Source of the DNA: Clostridia bacterium
GTDB taxonomy: Bacteria > Bacillota > Clostridia > Oscillospirales > Butyricicoccaceae
Assembly: GCA_021205365.1 (NCBI GenBank)
Contig: JAJPXP010000024.1
Coordinates: forward strand, 3,260-41,153
Direction: 5' to 3'
Length of the DNA stretch: 37,894 nt
Shown here one piece after another: positions 1 through 8,099 of the stretch. The notes under the pieces were generated by a model. It had not been told where the DNA came from and ran no database searches. It saw only the letters and a list, made by a program, of their open reading frames with translations. Position numbers and translations under genes: made by a program. How positions within the stretch are numbered: the first letter of the stretch is position 1; each line of letters opens with the position of its first letter.

Positions 1-62
1 CTTATGTTCTGAAAGAAATTATAGCATAGTTTTCTTAAAATAATCTTTAAGAGTGAAGAAAA

Positions 63-118
63 TTTAAAGGGAAAATAAAGGTTGTTTCAAGGAAGTTTAA
101 AGATTCCTTTGCTACAAT
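63..118 (+). promoter_or_regulatory. Probable promoter/control region of the ABC operon
   Basis: A TACAAT -10 hexamer lies at 113-118, about 40 bp before the first gene, with no good -35 at 16-18 bp spacing, which suggests activator dependence. The heptamer TTTAAAG occurs at 63-69 and 96-102, exactly 33 bp apart (about three helical turns). AAGGAA at 89-94 and TTCCTT at 104-109 form an inverted repeat around the second copy. The -10 call is moderate; a regulatory role for the repeats is inference. Confidence 0.4.
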
Positions 119-159
119 AGACAGCGAACACGGAGATTCCTGTGAAAGGAGATTATTTT

Positions 160-2409
160 ATGAGAAAAAACAAACGAAAATTTGCGCTGCTTCTGGCGGC
201 TACGATGCTGACCGGTCTTCTGGCTGGCTGCGGCGGCAGTGAAGAAACGCCACAGACAGAGGAAACCGGACGGTTTTCCGAAACGGAAATCGCACTGCCA
301 GAGGGTATCAGCGATATGCAGACCATGGCGAAGCTGGATGACGGAAGCCTAGAAGTAATTGCCTCGAACAGCGATACCTATTGTATTCTGCGCAGCAGCG
401 ATATGGGGGAGAACTGGGATGTCACCCCATTAGAAAGCTTGAAAGATTCGTATATTAATCCAGTCGCGATTGCACCGGACGGCACTGCCGCATTGTTTGA
501 GGTTTTATCAAACAAAAAATCTGATGAATCTTATACATTTACGTATAAATTGAAATTGGCCTCACCAGAAGGTGAAATCAAAGAAATAAATTTTCAAATC
601 CCATCCTCAGGTAATGAAGATGCTATGATCAGTGGGGCAGCATATGACAGCGGAGGAAACCTGTTTGTGCAGGATACGGATGCCCGCCTGTTGAAAATAA
701 ATACGGAGGACGGAAGCTGTTCCCAGCCGTTTGATACCGATGGCAAGTATATCAGTTATTTCAGCATAGCCGGAAAGACGCTGTGTGCCGTAAATACAGA
801 AGGTATTATGCTGTTTGATACGGAAACAGGGGAAGCGCTGGACGCAGAGTCAACGATGGACGATATTGTAAAGAATACGGATTACGGTTCTGTACCGGGC
901 TATGACAGAGGTGCTCCGATGCTGCTTGCAGAAGGGGACGACGGCAGTATTCTGATTGTCAATCACGAGGGAATCTTCCGGCACACTCTTGGTGGAAGTG
1001 TCAACGAACAGCTGGCAAATGGAGAACTCAATTCCCTGAATGATACCAATCTGATTCTTTTGTCTGCTGTCATGATGGATACCAATAATATTGTTGTAGC
1101 GGCATTCGCCGACGGCGGAAAAGAAAAGATTCTGCATTACACATATGATGCCAATGCATCAGCAGTTCCGGAGAAGGAGCTTTCCGTGTATGCATTGGAA
1201 GATTCCGCACTGCTGCGTCAGGCAGTGACCATTTTTCAGAAAAACAATCCGGACATCTATGTGAAGCTGGAAATTGGCACCTCTGGCGAAGATGGTGTGA
1301 CAGCTGAGGACGCACTCAAGGTTCTGAATACCAATATCATGGCGGGCAAAGGACCGGATGTACTGATCCTGGACGGCATGCCGATTGACAGCTATATCGA
1401 AAAAAATATTTTGGAGGACATCAGTGATATTGTAGACGAGGTGGACAAAGAGGACGGACTGTTTGACAACATTAAGGCGGCTTACCGTCAGGATGATGGC
1501 AAACAGTATACGATGCCGATGCGTTTCTATACTTCGATTGTAACCGGTGACGCCGAGTCTGTTGCCGCAGGCAGCAGCCTGAAAAAGCTTGCAGACCGTG
1601 CGGAAAGTCTGAAAAAACAGGGCAATACACCGTATGTCCTGATGCCAAGGCGTACAGATGACCTGCTGATAGAGCTATACTGCATGGATTCGGCTTCCTG
1701 GAAGAAAGAAGACGGCACGGTAGATACAGACAAATTGAAAGAATACCTCACACAGGCGAAGCGGCTGCATGATGTAGATGAGTTCAGTAAAGAACTTATC
1801 CCGGAAACATCCTATTGGGGAGAAGCCCAGATGTACGGTTCAGCAGAAAATATAGGCAACCTGATGGGGATGACGCAGATCGGATTCGGCACATTCGCCG
1901 GTATTTCCCAGATGCAAATGTTGTACAGTGTGCAGGCCCAGAACGGCAACACTTTTGGATTAATGGATACGGACAGCGCAAAATCCTTTGCACCATATCT
2001 GCTGACGGGTGTGGTATCCGGCGGTGATACCGATACGGCCAAGCAGTTTGTCAAAGCCCTGCTTGGAAAAGAAGCCAACAGTGGCGCGGAAAATGGATTT
2101 TCAGTCAACCGCGCAGCGTATGAAGCTGCCTGCAAGGATGACATGGCTGAGACGGATCAATCCATTAGCTCATCGATCCACGGAGGGGACGGTGAACAGA
2201 GAGTGGATGTTGATATTCTCCCTCTGACACAGGAAAATATCGATAGCTGCACAGCTATGCTGGAAAGCCTCACAGAACCGTCCATGACGGACCGTGTTGT
2301 ACAGAATCTCGTGCTGGAACAGGGACAGAAATATCTGGACGGCACACAGGATCTGGATACAACCGTAAAAGAAATTCAGAAGAAAATCAACTTGTATCTG
2401 TCAGAGTAA
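160..2409 (+). CDS. Lipoprotein ABC solute-binding protein with N-terminal propeller-like region
   Basis: Predicted surface lipoprotein of 749 residues. An AAGGAG site at 146-151 sets ATG 160 as the start, in preference to the upstream GTG 142. Residues 1-24 form a lipoprotein signal ending in an LAGC lipobox, so Cys24 would be lipidated. Residues of roughly 40-340 look like beta-propeller repeats and include an Asp-box-like SSDMGENW at 79-86, the motif typical of sialidase-type propellers. From about residue 345 the sequence resembles a family 1 extracellular solute-binding protein (sugar type). At nearly 750 residues it is far longer than the usual 400-550. Two sugar-type permeases follow immediately, so it is probably the receptor of an importer. 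The substrate is unknown, and the extra domain may bind a polymer or glycan (inference). Confidence 0.82.
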   Translation: MRKNKRKFALLLAATMLTGLLAGCGGSEETPQTEETGRFSETEIALPEGISDMQTMAKLDDGSLEVIASNSDTYCILRSSDMGENWDVTPLESLKDSYINPVAIAPDGTAALFEVLSNKKSDESYTFTYKLKLASPEGEIKEINFQIPSSGNEDAMISGAAYDSGGNLFVQDTDARLLKINTEDGSCSQPFDTDGKYISYFSIAGKTLCAVNTEGIMLFDTETGEALDAESTMDDIVKNTDYGSVPGYDRGAPMLLAEGDDGSILIVNHEGIFRHTLGGSVNEQLANGELNSLNDTNLILLSAVMMDTNNIVVAAFADGGKEKILHYTYDANASAVPEKELSVYALEDSALLRQAVTIFQKNNPDIYVKLEIGTSGEDGVTAEDALKVLNTNIMAGKGPDVLILDGMPIDSYIEKNILEDISDIVDEVDKEDGLFDNIKAAYRQDDGKQYTMPMRFYTSIVTGDAESVAAGSSLKKLADRAESLKKQGNTPYVLMPRRTDDLLIELYCMDSASWKKEDGTVDTDKLKEYLTQAKRLHDVDEFSKELIPETSYWGEAQMYGSAENIGNLMGMTQIGFGTFAGISQMQMLYSVQAQNGNTFGLMDTDSAKSFAPYLLTGVVSGGDTDTAKQFVKALLGKEANSGAENGFSVNRAAYEAACKDDMAETDQSISSSIHGGDGEQRVDVDILPLTQENIDSCTAMLESLTEPSMTDRVVQNLVLEQGQKYLDGTQDLDTTVKEIQKKINLYLSE

Positions 2410-2426
2410 GCGCCTACTGACAGGAT

Positions 2427-3269
2427 ATGAAACGTGATAACAAAATCGGATGGCTGTTCGTATTGCCGGAGCTTTGCGGTATGCTGATCTTTTATCTGAT
2501 TCCTTTTGTCGATGTGGTACGCCGGTCATTTTCACGTACGATGGGTGGATTCAGCGGCTTGGATAATTACGGGCAGGTACTCAGCAATTCTGCATTCCGG
2601 CTGGCAGCAGGCAACACACTGCGATTTATTGCGGTGTGCCTGCCGCTGCTGCTGGCACTTTCCCTCGGCATTTCGGTTCTGCTGTACCGCCTGGTCTGGG
2701 GAAGTCAGCTGCTCAAGAGCGCTTATCTGCTTCCACTTGCCATCCCGGCAGCGAGTGTTGTGCTGCTGTGGAAGCTGGTGTTTCATGAGCAGGGGCTATT
2801 GAATGCATTCTTATCTTTCCTGCATCTGAATGGCGCAGACTGGATGAATACACATGCCGCGTTTGGGGTTCTGGTGTTCACCTACATCTGGAAAAACCTC
2901 GGCTATGATATCATTTTATGGACAGCCGGGCTTGCCAGCATACCGGAGAGCATCTACGAAGCGGCGCGTGTAGATGGAGCAGGGGAATGGACGTGTTTCT
3001 GGCGCATCACATTGCCCAATCTGCGTCCGGCGGCGTTCACGATTGTTGTGCTGTCCGTATTAAATTCATTCAAGGTGTTCCGCGAAGCATACCTCGTAGC
3101 CGGAAGCTATCCGCAGGAAAGTATCTATCTGCTGCAGCATGTATTCAATAACTGGTTTCAGGATCTGTCCGTGGACAAGATGTCTGCCGGATCTGTGCTG
3201 CTCGCCCTTGTGATTCTAGTATTTGTATTGCTGCTGCAGCGCAGCTGGGATAGGGAGGATTTGTCATGA
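2427..3269 (+). CDS. Sugar-type ABC transporter permease (MalF/UgpA-like)
   Basis: Integral membrane subunit of 280 residues, the usual size for a short MalF/UgpA-type permease. It opens with a hydrophobic segment around residues 8-28 and has several further TM helices. The cytoplasmic coupling (EAA) loop is clear in the C-terminal half, reading EAARVDGAGEWTCFWRITLP, where the ATPase would dock. The gene starts 17 bp after the binding-protein gene with a poor ribosome-binding site, so translation is probably coupled. It overlaps the next permease by 4 bp. No ATP-binding subunit is encoded in the window, so a shared MsmX/MsmK-type ATPase elsewhere is likely (established for this family, inferred here). 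Confidence 0.9.
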   Translation: MKRDNKIGWLFVLPELCGMLIFYLIPFVDVVRRSFSRTMGGFSGLDNYGQVLSNSAFRLAAGNTLRFIAVCLPLLLALSLGISVLLYRLVWGSQLLKSAYLLPLAIPAASVVLLWKLVFHEQGLLNAFLSFLHLNGADWMNTHAAFGVLVFTYIWKNLGYDIILWTAGLASIPESIYEAARVDGAGEWTCFWRITLPNLRPAAFTIVVLSVLNSFKVFREAYLVAGSYPQESIYLLQHVFNNWFQDLSVDKMSAGSVLLALVILVFVLLLQRSWDREDLS

Positions 3270-4105
3270 AACAGGTGATTTCCGCCATTATTTTGACGAT
3301 ATTTGCTTTTTTAACAGTCGCACCACTGGTGTTTCTTCTGACAGGGACGCTGATGGGAAATCAGGAGATTATTCACTGCATCTCACCTGCATTGGGACAA
3401 AATGATGGATATGTCAGCTGGCACCTGCTTGCGCAGTTTCCAACTCTGCGCAATGTAATAGAGCTGCTGCTGGATTCACCGGAATTTTTTCAGATGTTTT
3501 GGAATTCGGTAAAAATCAGCTTTGGTATCGTACTCGGACAGATCGTATTCGGCATGCCCGCAGCGTGGGGCCTGGCATGCTATTCCTTCCGGGGAAGAAA
3601 GGTACTGTATCTGCTTTGTATTGTCCTGATGATGATGCCGTTTCAGGTGACAATGCTGTCAGAATATTTGGTGCTTGACCGGCTGTATTTGCTGGACAGC
3701 CTTGCAGCCATCATTTTACCGGGATTTTTTTCGACCTTTTCGGTATTCTTGATGTATCGCTTCTTCCGTTCGATCCCAAAGAGCATTTTGGAAGCGGCAA
3801 GGATTGACGGCGCGGGGGAATGGCAGATTTTTCTTGGTATTGGTGTACCGCTTGGATCATCAGGCATTATTTCCGCAGTCATCCTGTCCTTCCTGGAGTG
3901 CTGGAGCATGATTGAACAGCCGCTTACTTTCCTGAAAACGAAAAGCTTATGGCCGCTGTCACTGTTCATGCCGGAAATTCAGGCGGGAAATGCAGGGGTA
4001 TCGCTGTGTGCGTCCTTTGTGGCGCTGTTGCCAGCGGTATTTATCTTCCTGAGCGGACAGGATTATCTGGAACAGGGTATCGCTGCATCAGCAGTAAAAG
4101 AATAG
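3266..4105 (+). CDS. Sugar-type ABC transporter permease (MalG/UgpE-like)
   Basis: Second permease of the pair, 279 residues. The start ATG overlaps the stop of the previous permease (ATGA) and has an AGGGAGG-like site just upstream. The N-terminal helix is followed by a loop and about five further helices. The EAA loop reads LEAARIDGAGEWQIFLGIG, matching the MalG-side coupling helix. The two permeases would form the membrane heterodimer of a carbohydrate importer with the upstream lipoprotein. Unlike normal sugar operons, the next gene is an efflux-type adaptor rather than a glycosidase or ATPase. Confidence 0.9.
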   Translation: MKQVISAIILTIFAFLTVAPLVFLLTGTLMGNQEIIHCISPALGQNDGYVSWHLLAQFPTLRNVIELLLDSPEFFQMFWNSVKISFGIVLGQIVFGMPAAWGLACYSFRGRKVLYLLCIVLMMMPFQVTMLSEYLVLDRLYLLDSLAAIILPGFFSTFSVFLMYRFFRSIPKSILEAARIDGAGEWQIFLGIGVPLGSSGIISAVILSFLECWSMIEQPLTFLKTKSLWPLSLFMPEIQAGNAGVSLCASFVALLPAVFIFLSGQDYLEQGIAASAVKE

Positions 4106-4119
4106 AAAGAGGAATTGTT

Positions 4120-5385
4120 TTGCATCATTTTTCATTACATCAATCGCGTACATTTTGGCTTAAAGGATTGGGGATTCTTCTGCTTGTCATGGCGGTATGT
4201 ACTGTGTTGTCGAGAGTTGCAGCGTCTTTTACGGTTGCAAAGGTGACTGTCGGCACTCCTTCTGAACGGGCCATTGAGCATACAGTTGTATCCAGTGGAC
4301 GTGTGGAAAAGGATCAGGAGCTTGCTGTTATCACACAACCGGATATTTTGGTGAAAAGTGTTCTGGTCAAAGAAGGGCAAAGCGTGAAAAAGGGAGATGT
4401 ATTAATACAGCTGGATATGGAAAGTTTACAGGAGCAGATTGACGGTATCACACAGGAGATCAATGCATTGGAAACCGGCGTTTCACGTGCAGAGGAAGAC
4501 TATAATCAAACGGCAGAAAAGAACCGGAAAGCAGTCAATCAGGCGTCATCTAAGCTGAAGGCTGCACAAGATGCGCTTGCTTCTTATAAAAAGAAAGGCG
4601 GCGGTGATGAAGCGACGCTGGCGCAGTTGAAAGACGATGTTGCAGCGGCACAAGAGGCTTATGATGCCGCTTGTGCTGCAAAACAGGAAGAAAATAAAAC
4701 GTCTAAGCGTGCATTGGAAGACGCGCAGAATGCAAATAACGGCGATGGGACATTGGACGATCTCTATGCGCATCGCAAGCAGCTGAATAAAATCAAGGAA
4801 AACAGCGGGCATGTCTGTGCTCCGGCCGATGGTGTGGTGACAGGCATTATCACAACAGTGGGGCAGAAGACAACAGATACTGCGGCTGTGACCATGACAG
4901 ACAACAGCACAGGGCTGCGTTTTGTGGCACAAATCACAAAGGATGCTGCTGCCTATATATCCGCGGGAGATGCGGTCACATTACAGTCTGCGGGAAAAGA
5001 AGTGGAGGATGTCAGCGTGGACACCATCGAAGCAGATGAAACCGGCGAGACATTAACAGTTACTGTTCGGCTTCCGGCAGGCAAATTGGCACTCGGACAG
5101 AGCGCGGATATGACTGCTACACGCAATTCGGAAAAGTATACCTGCACGATTCCGCTTATGGCGTTGTTTCAGGAAAATAACAAAAATTTTGTCTATATTA
5201 TAGACGAAAAAGATACTGTATTGGGCACAAGAATGGTAGCAAGAAAGGTTGAAGTGAAGGTTTTGGACAAGAACGATACCTATGCAGCTCTGGACGCAAG
5301 TGTCTTGGACACAGACAGCCAGATTATCACAGATATGGATCGCTATGTGGAGGAGGGGGATGAAGTACGGCTGGCAGGAGAATAG
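4120..5385 (+). CDS. HlyD/MacA-like membrane-fusion (adaptor) protein
   Basis: Periplasmic-adaptor-type protein of 421 residues. I chose TTG 4120 because AAAGAGG at 4106-4112 sits 7 bp upstream; the frame is open further up but that part overlaps the permease. One TM anchor lies at about residues 14-36. It is followed by the first half of a lipoyl/barrel-sandwich domain (VLVKEGQSVKKGDVLIQLD), a coiled coil rich in Ala, Lys, Glu and Gln at about 105-225, the second half of the sandwich (APADGVVTGIITTVGQ), and beta-barrel domains to the end. In Gram-positives such adaptors usually accompany MacB-type ABC exporters. Here it follows sugar-import permeases, which is unusual. An accessory role for the transporter or the next protein is inference. 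Confidence 0.8.
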   Translation: MHHFSLHQSRTFWLKGLGILLLVMAVCTVLSRVAASFTVAKVTVGTPSERAIEHTVVSSGRVEKDQELAVITQPDILVKSVLVKEGQSVKKGDVLIQLDMESLQEQIDGITQEINALETGVSRAEEDYNQTAEKNRKAVNQASSKLKAAQDALASYKKKGGGDEATLAQLKDDVAAAQEAYDAACAAKQEENKTSKRALEDAQNANNGDGTLDDLYAHRKQLNKIKENSGHVCAPADGVVTGIITTVGQKTTDTAAVTMTDNSTGLRFVAQITKDAAAYISAGDAVTLQSAGKEVEDVSVDTIEADETGETLTVTVRLPAGKLALGQSADMTATRNSEKYTCTIPLMALFQENNKNFVYIIDEKDTVLGTRMVARKVEVKVLDKNDTYAALDASVLDTDSQIITDMDRYVEEGDEVRLAGE

Positions 5386-5396
5386 GAAAAAAGCAA

Positions 5397-6245
5397 TTGC
5401 TGGGTATTATCTGCCTGTCCGTCTGCATCCTTTGCATGTTTCTGTCAGCATACCGATATCGAGATGCACACAGCTTTATGAACAGTATCACCCTGATTGC
5501 ACAGGACGACAGCTTTGACAATGATGCATTGACATCAATTGTACAGCAAGAGCAGGATGATGACGAAGCATATACCGCGGCGGCATGGAAGGAAAGCAAA
5601 AATCAGACCATTGTTGCAGACGAAAACCAGAGAAGCTGCCAGACAGACGTCATTGCGATCTATGGCTCATCTCGCTGTATTCTTCCATACGGGAAAAATC
5701 TGCAGCTTGAGCAGGCTGACGGCTGTATCATAAGCGAAACGCTTGCAGAGGAGTTGTTTGCTTCCCATCAGGTGGAAGGACAAAAGATCAGCTATGGCGG
5801 ATATATATGGCGAATTTGCGGCGTAGTCAGGCAGCCCAAGCGCCTGATGATGATTGAAAGCTCCCGATTGCTTGATGAAATGCATTTCGATCATATCAGC
5901 ATCATTCTGCCGGAGAAGGCATCCCGGCGTCTGGTCTCAGAGCGGTTTACCAGCCGGTATGGCCTTTCCGCACAGCTTTTGCGGCTGGACTTTTACAGCA
6001 ATGCATCATGGCTTGCGGAAATGATTCCAACCAAATGGTCAGATTTTGACGGCTGGAAACAAAGCTGGAATGAGAAAAAACAGGAAATGCAGTTTATTGC
6101 AGCATCAGAAAAAAGTGCAATCGAGCTGCTGTATCTGCAGTATATCAAAAGCTGTTATCATTTTGCGGGCATATCAGCTGTGCTGCTGATTATTACCTCT
6201 TATGCCTGGCAGAAAAATAGGGCGAAGCGGCATAAAAACGGATAG
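5397..6245 (+). CDS. Two-TM protein resembling the MacB periplasmic core domain, without FtsX or ATPase parts
   Basis: Protein of 282 residues starting at TTG 5397, with AGGA at 5384-5387 and 11 bp after the adaptor gene. No ATG, GTG or TTG lies between this codon and the in-frame stop at 5361. There is one hydrophobic helix at about 1-19, an ectodomain of about 220 residues, and one C-terminal helix (AGISAVLLIITSYAW) with a basic tail. The segment IISETLAEELFASHQVEGQK, followed by GYIWRICGVV, is typical of the MacB periplasmic core domain. A full MacB-type permease has four helices and usually a linked ATPase; both are missing, with no sign of a frameshift. It may be a partner of the adjacent adaptor. 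Function unknown. Confidence 0.65.
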   Translation: MLGIICLSVCILCMFLSAYRYRDAHSFMNSITLIAQDDSFDNDALTSIVQQEQDDDEAYTAAAWKESKNQTIVADENQRSCQTDVIAIYGSSRCILPYGKNLQLEQADGCIISETLAEELFASHQVEGQKISYGGYIWRICGVVRQPKRLMMIESSRLLDEMHFDHISIILPEKASRRLVSERFTSRYGLSAQLLRLDFYSNASWLAEMIPTKWSDFDGWKQSWNEKKQEMQFIAASEKSAIELLYLQYIKSCYHFAGISAVLLIITSYAWQKNRAKRHKNG

Positions 6246-6269
6246 AATGGCAACTGCTTACGTAAAAAT

Positions 6270-6305
6270 AAAGCACTGTACGAAATTAGTTACGTACAGT
6301 GCTTT
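6270..6305. terminator. Bidirectional intrinsic terminator
   Basis: Perfect 13-bp inverted repeat, 6270-6282 with 6293-6305, around a 10-nt loop. It begins with AAA and ends with TTT. It lies between the convergent ABC operon (+) and mgtC operon (-) and probably ends both. Confidence 0.85.
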
Positions 6306-6318
6306 CTCATCATATGTA

Positions 6319-7011
6319 TCACAGTTCCTCAACGGAAATAACACCTTCTGTTGACAGAATATCCTGAAGGAGCCGGTCAACCGGGCAGTTTTTATGTAAG
6401 CGGAGTGTAAAGATTGCGCAGGCATTATGTGTTTTTGTTCCATTGGAACGGGTGATTTGTAAATTAAGGATTTTCAAATTCCGTTGTCGGTAAAACTTCA
6501 AAACATTATCGAGACAATGCGGATCGGTATATTCCATATACAAATTGATTTCAGGTGCGTTGTCCAGGATGCGAAATTCCAGCTTGGAAAAAAACAGCTC
6601 CGCCACCAGAATCATACAAATGGTAAAAAGTGCGCCTTCATAAAAACCAGCACCAAGGGCCAGCCCGACAATGGCAGCAGCCCAAAGGCCGGCTGCTGTA
6701 GTCAGACCCTTTACGTGCTCACGGCGGGTCACAATGATGGTACCGGCGCCGATAAAGCCAATACCTGCGATAACCTGTGCGCCGAGGCGCGCCATATCTG
6801 TATAATAATGCATATTCAGATACAGGTACTGGCTGGTCAGCGTTGTCATTGCAGCGCCAAGACAGATCAGGATATGGGTACGGAAACCTGCCGGGCGGCG
6901 TTTGTATGCACGTTCAATGCCAACCGCACCGCCGCAGAGAACAGCAAGAACCAGGCGGAGTGTCACGGCTGCCAGTGTGACATCCCGGAAATGATCGAAT
7001 ATTACCAGCAT
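6319..7011 (-). CDS. mgtC: MgtC/SapB family membrane protein (second of tandem pair)
   Basis: Protein of 230 residues. The N-terminal half is the MgtC/SapB membrane domain with four to five helices and the conserved GGAVGIERAYKRRPAGFRTH stretch, then GAQVIAGIGFIGAGTI and KGLTTAAGLWAAA. The C-terminal 80 residues form a soluble ACT-like domain, as in longer MgtC proteins. The AAGGAGGG ribosome-binding site overlaps the stop of the upstream paralogue, so the pair is one operon. MgtC proteins are linked to growth at low Mg2+ and, in pathogens, to intramacrophage survival and F-ATPase modulation. The physiological role in a commensal is uncertain. Confidence 0.9.
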   Translation of the reverse strand: MLVIFDHFRDVTLAAVTLRLVLAVLCGGAVGIERAYKRRPAGFRTHILICLGAAMTTLTSQYLYLNMHYYTDMARLGAQVIAGIGFIGAGTIIVTRREHVKGLTTAAGLWAAAIVGLALGAGFYEGALFTICMILVAELFFSKLEFRILDNAPEINLYMEYTDPHCLDNVLKFYRQRNLKILNLQITRSNGTKTHNACAIFTLRLHKNCPVDRLLQDILSTEGVISVEEL

Positions 7012-7025
7012 ATGTGAATCCCTCC

Positions 7026-7751
7026 TTAGATTTCTTCAATCAGATAAATGCAGTCAAGCTCTGCAATAGAAGACAGTATTTGTGAATGTGGCTGATGCTT
7101 GTGTAGATGGAGGGAAAAAATGGCGCGTGGATGCTGGGAATCCTGTTCCCGTCTGCGTTCGATGTCGACGTCAAAAATCTGTACATTTTGTAATTTGATG
7201 TGGTTAATGAGCCTCCCCACATCGTTTAATGATTCAAACTCAATATAGAGATTCATAATCGCTGCATTTTCCTGAACAAAATTATCTATAGCAGGGAAAA
7301 CGCGGATACACAGGAAGATCAAAATAAATGCAAGAATTACGCATTCATAAAACCCGGCTCCGATTGCTATGCCCATGCAGGCCGATGCCCAGAGCCCGGC
7401 AGCTGTAGTCAGTCCCTTTATCTGACGGTGTCCGGTTACAAGGATTGTTCCGGCACCAAGAAAGCCAATGCCGTTGATGACCTGCGCGCCGAATCGGGAG
7501 ATATCTGACCGCAATCCGATTTCCTCCGCTACATCAGCCCAACGGGTGGTAAGCATTGTGTTTTCATATTGGCTGAGCAATACCGTCAGAGCTGCACCAA
7601 GAGACACCAGCATATACGTTCGAAAACCTGCCGGGCGCCCTTTCTGACCGCGCTCCAATCCGATCATTCCGCCGCCGAGCATTGCCAGCACAAGCCGCAG
7701 GATAACCGATGCAATATTAAATTCACGCAGATAATCCAGTGCTGCAATCAT
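7026..7751 (-). CDS. mgtC: MgtC/SapB family membrane protein (first of tandem pair)
   Basis: Protein of 241 residues with the same architecture as the downstream neighbour: an N-terminal membrane domain with GLERGQKGRPAGFRTYMLVS, GAQVINGIGFLGAGTILVTG and KGLTTAAGLWASA, then a C-terminal ACT-like domain. It differs mainly by a short insertion (about residues 68-80) between the second and third helices. AAAGGAG lies 8 bp before the start codon. It is the first gene of the pair and has its own promoter and a leader of about 130 nt. The two copies are diverged paralogues, not a recent duplication. Confidence 0.9.
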   Translation of the reverse strand: MIAALDYLREFNIASVILRLVLAMLGGGMIGLERGQKGRPAGFRTYMLVSLGAALTVLLSQYENTMLTTRWADVAEEIGLRSDISRFGAQVINGIGFLGAGTILVTGHRQIKGLTTAAGLWASACMGIAIGAGFYECVILAFILIFLCIRVFPAIDNFVQENAAIMNLYIEFESLNDVGRLINHIKLQNVQIFDVDIERRREQDSQHPRAIFSLHLHKHQPHSQILSSIAELDCIYLIEEI

Positions 7752-7884
7752 GGCCGGATTCTCCTTTCGATAAGATACCTTTTCATACGGTTGCTATACT
7801 GGCTGGGATATTCGGAATCCCGGCAGAAATACCGCCTGACCACTATATGTTATCTTATTCTACACTACACGGACAGGGATTACC
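7752..7884 (-). promoter_or_regulatory. Structured 5' leader of the mgtC pair
   Basis: Leader of about 130 nt between the predicted start of transcription and the first mgtC. On the + strand ATAAGATA (7770-7777) and TATCTTAT (7851-7858) are complementary, giving an 8-bp long-range pairing that ends next to the ribosome-binding site (CTCCTTT on +, 7761-7767). Inside are short hairpins, including one with arms GGGAT and ATCCC. The sequence lacks the conserved M-box (ykoK) core, so I do not call a known riboswitch. Confidence 0.35.
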
Positions 7885-7890
7885 AGTACT

Positions 7891-7920
7891 ATTCTAACAA
7901 TTTTCATCATGGACTGACAA
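7891..7920 (-). promoter_or_regulatory. Promoter of the mgtC pair
   Basis: Read on the - strand: TTGTCA (7920-7915), 18 bp, then TAGAAT (7896-7891). Both hexamers are close to the sigma-A consensus. Confidence 0.65.
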
Positions 7921-7977
7921 ACACCAGCCGATGGTATGCATATCATACCGCCATCGAATGGAAGCATCTGCTATCCA

Positions 7978-8006
7978 TTGACAAAAGTCGTTTTTATGTG
8001 TATTAT
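7978..8006 (+). promoter_or_regulatory. Promoter of the CNNM-like gene (and possibly dxs operon)
   Basis: TTGACA (7978-7983), 17 bp, TATTAT (8001-8006). This is a near-consensus sigma-A promoter about 90 bp before the gene at 8100. Together with the divergent mgtC promoter it accounts for most of the 348-bp gap at 7752-8099, in which no extra gene is visible. Confidence 0.75.
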
Positions 8007-8099
8007 CAAGTGGGTGGAAGTTTTATTTTAGCAAGCATGGATTCCATGTATCCGCCTAAAAATAACAAATATAGTTCATGAAAATGGAGGTCAGGTCAC

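Noticed and set aside
142-159. GTG 142 as start of the binding lipoprotein
   Set aside because: The AAGGAG site lies after this GTG and is correctly spaced to ATG 160, which also gives a normal lipoprotein signal.
7752-7920. M-box (ykoK) Mg2+ riboswitch before mgtC
   Set aside because: The conserved M-box core sequences are not present in the leader.
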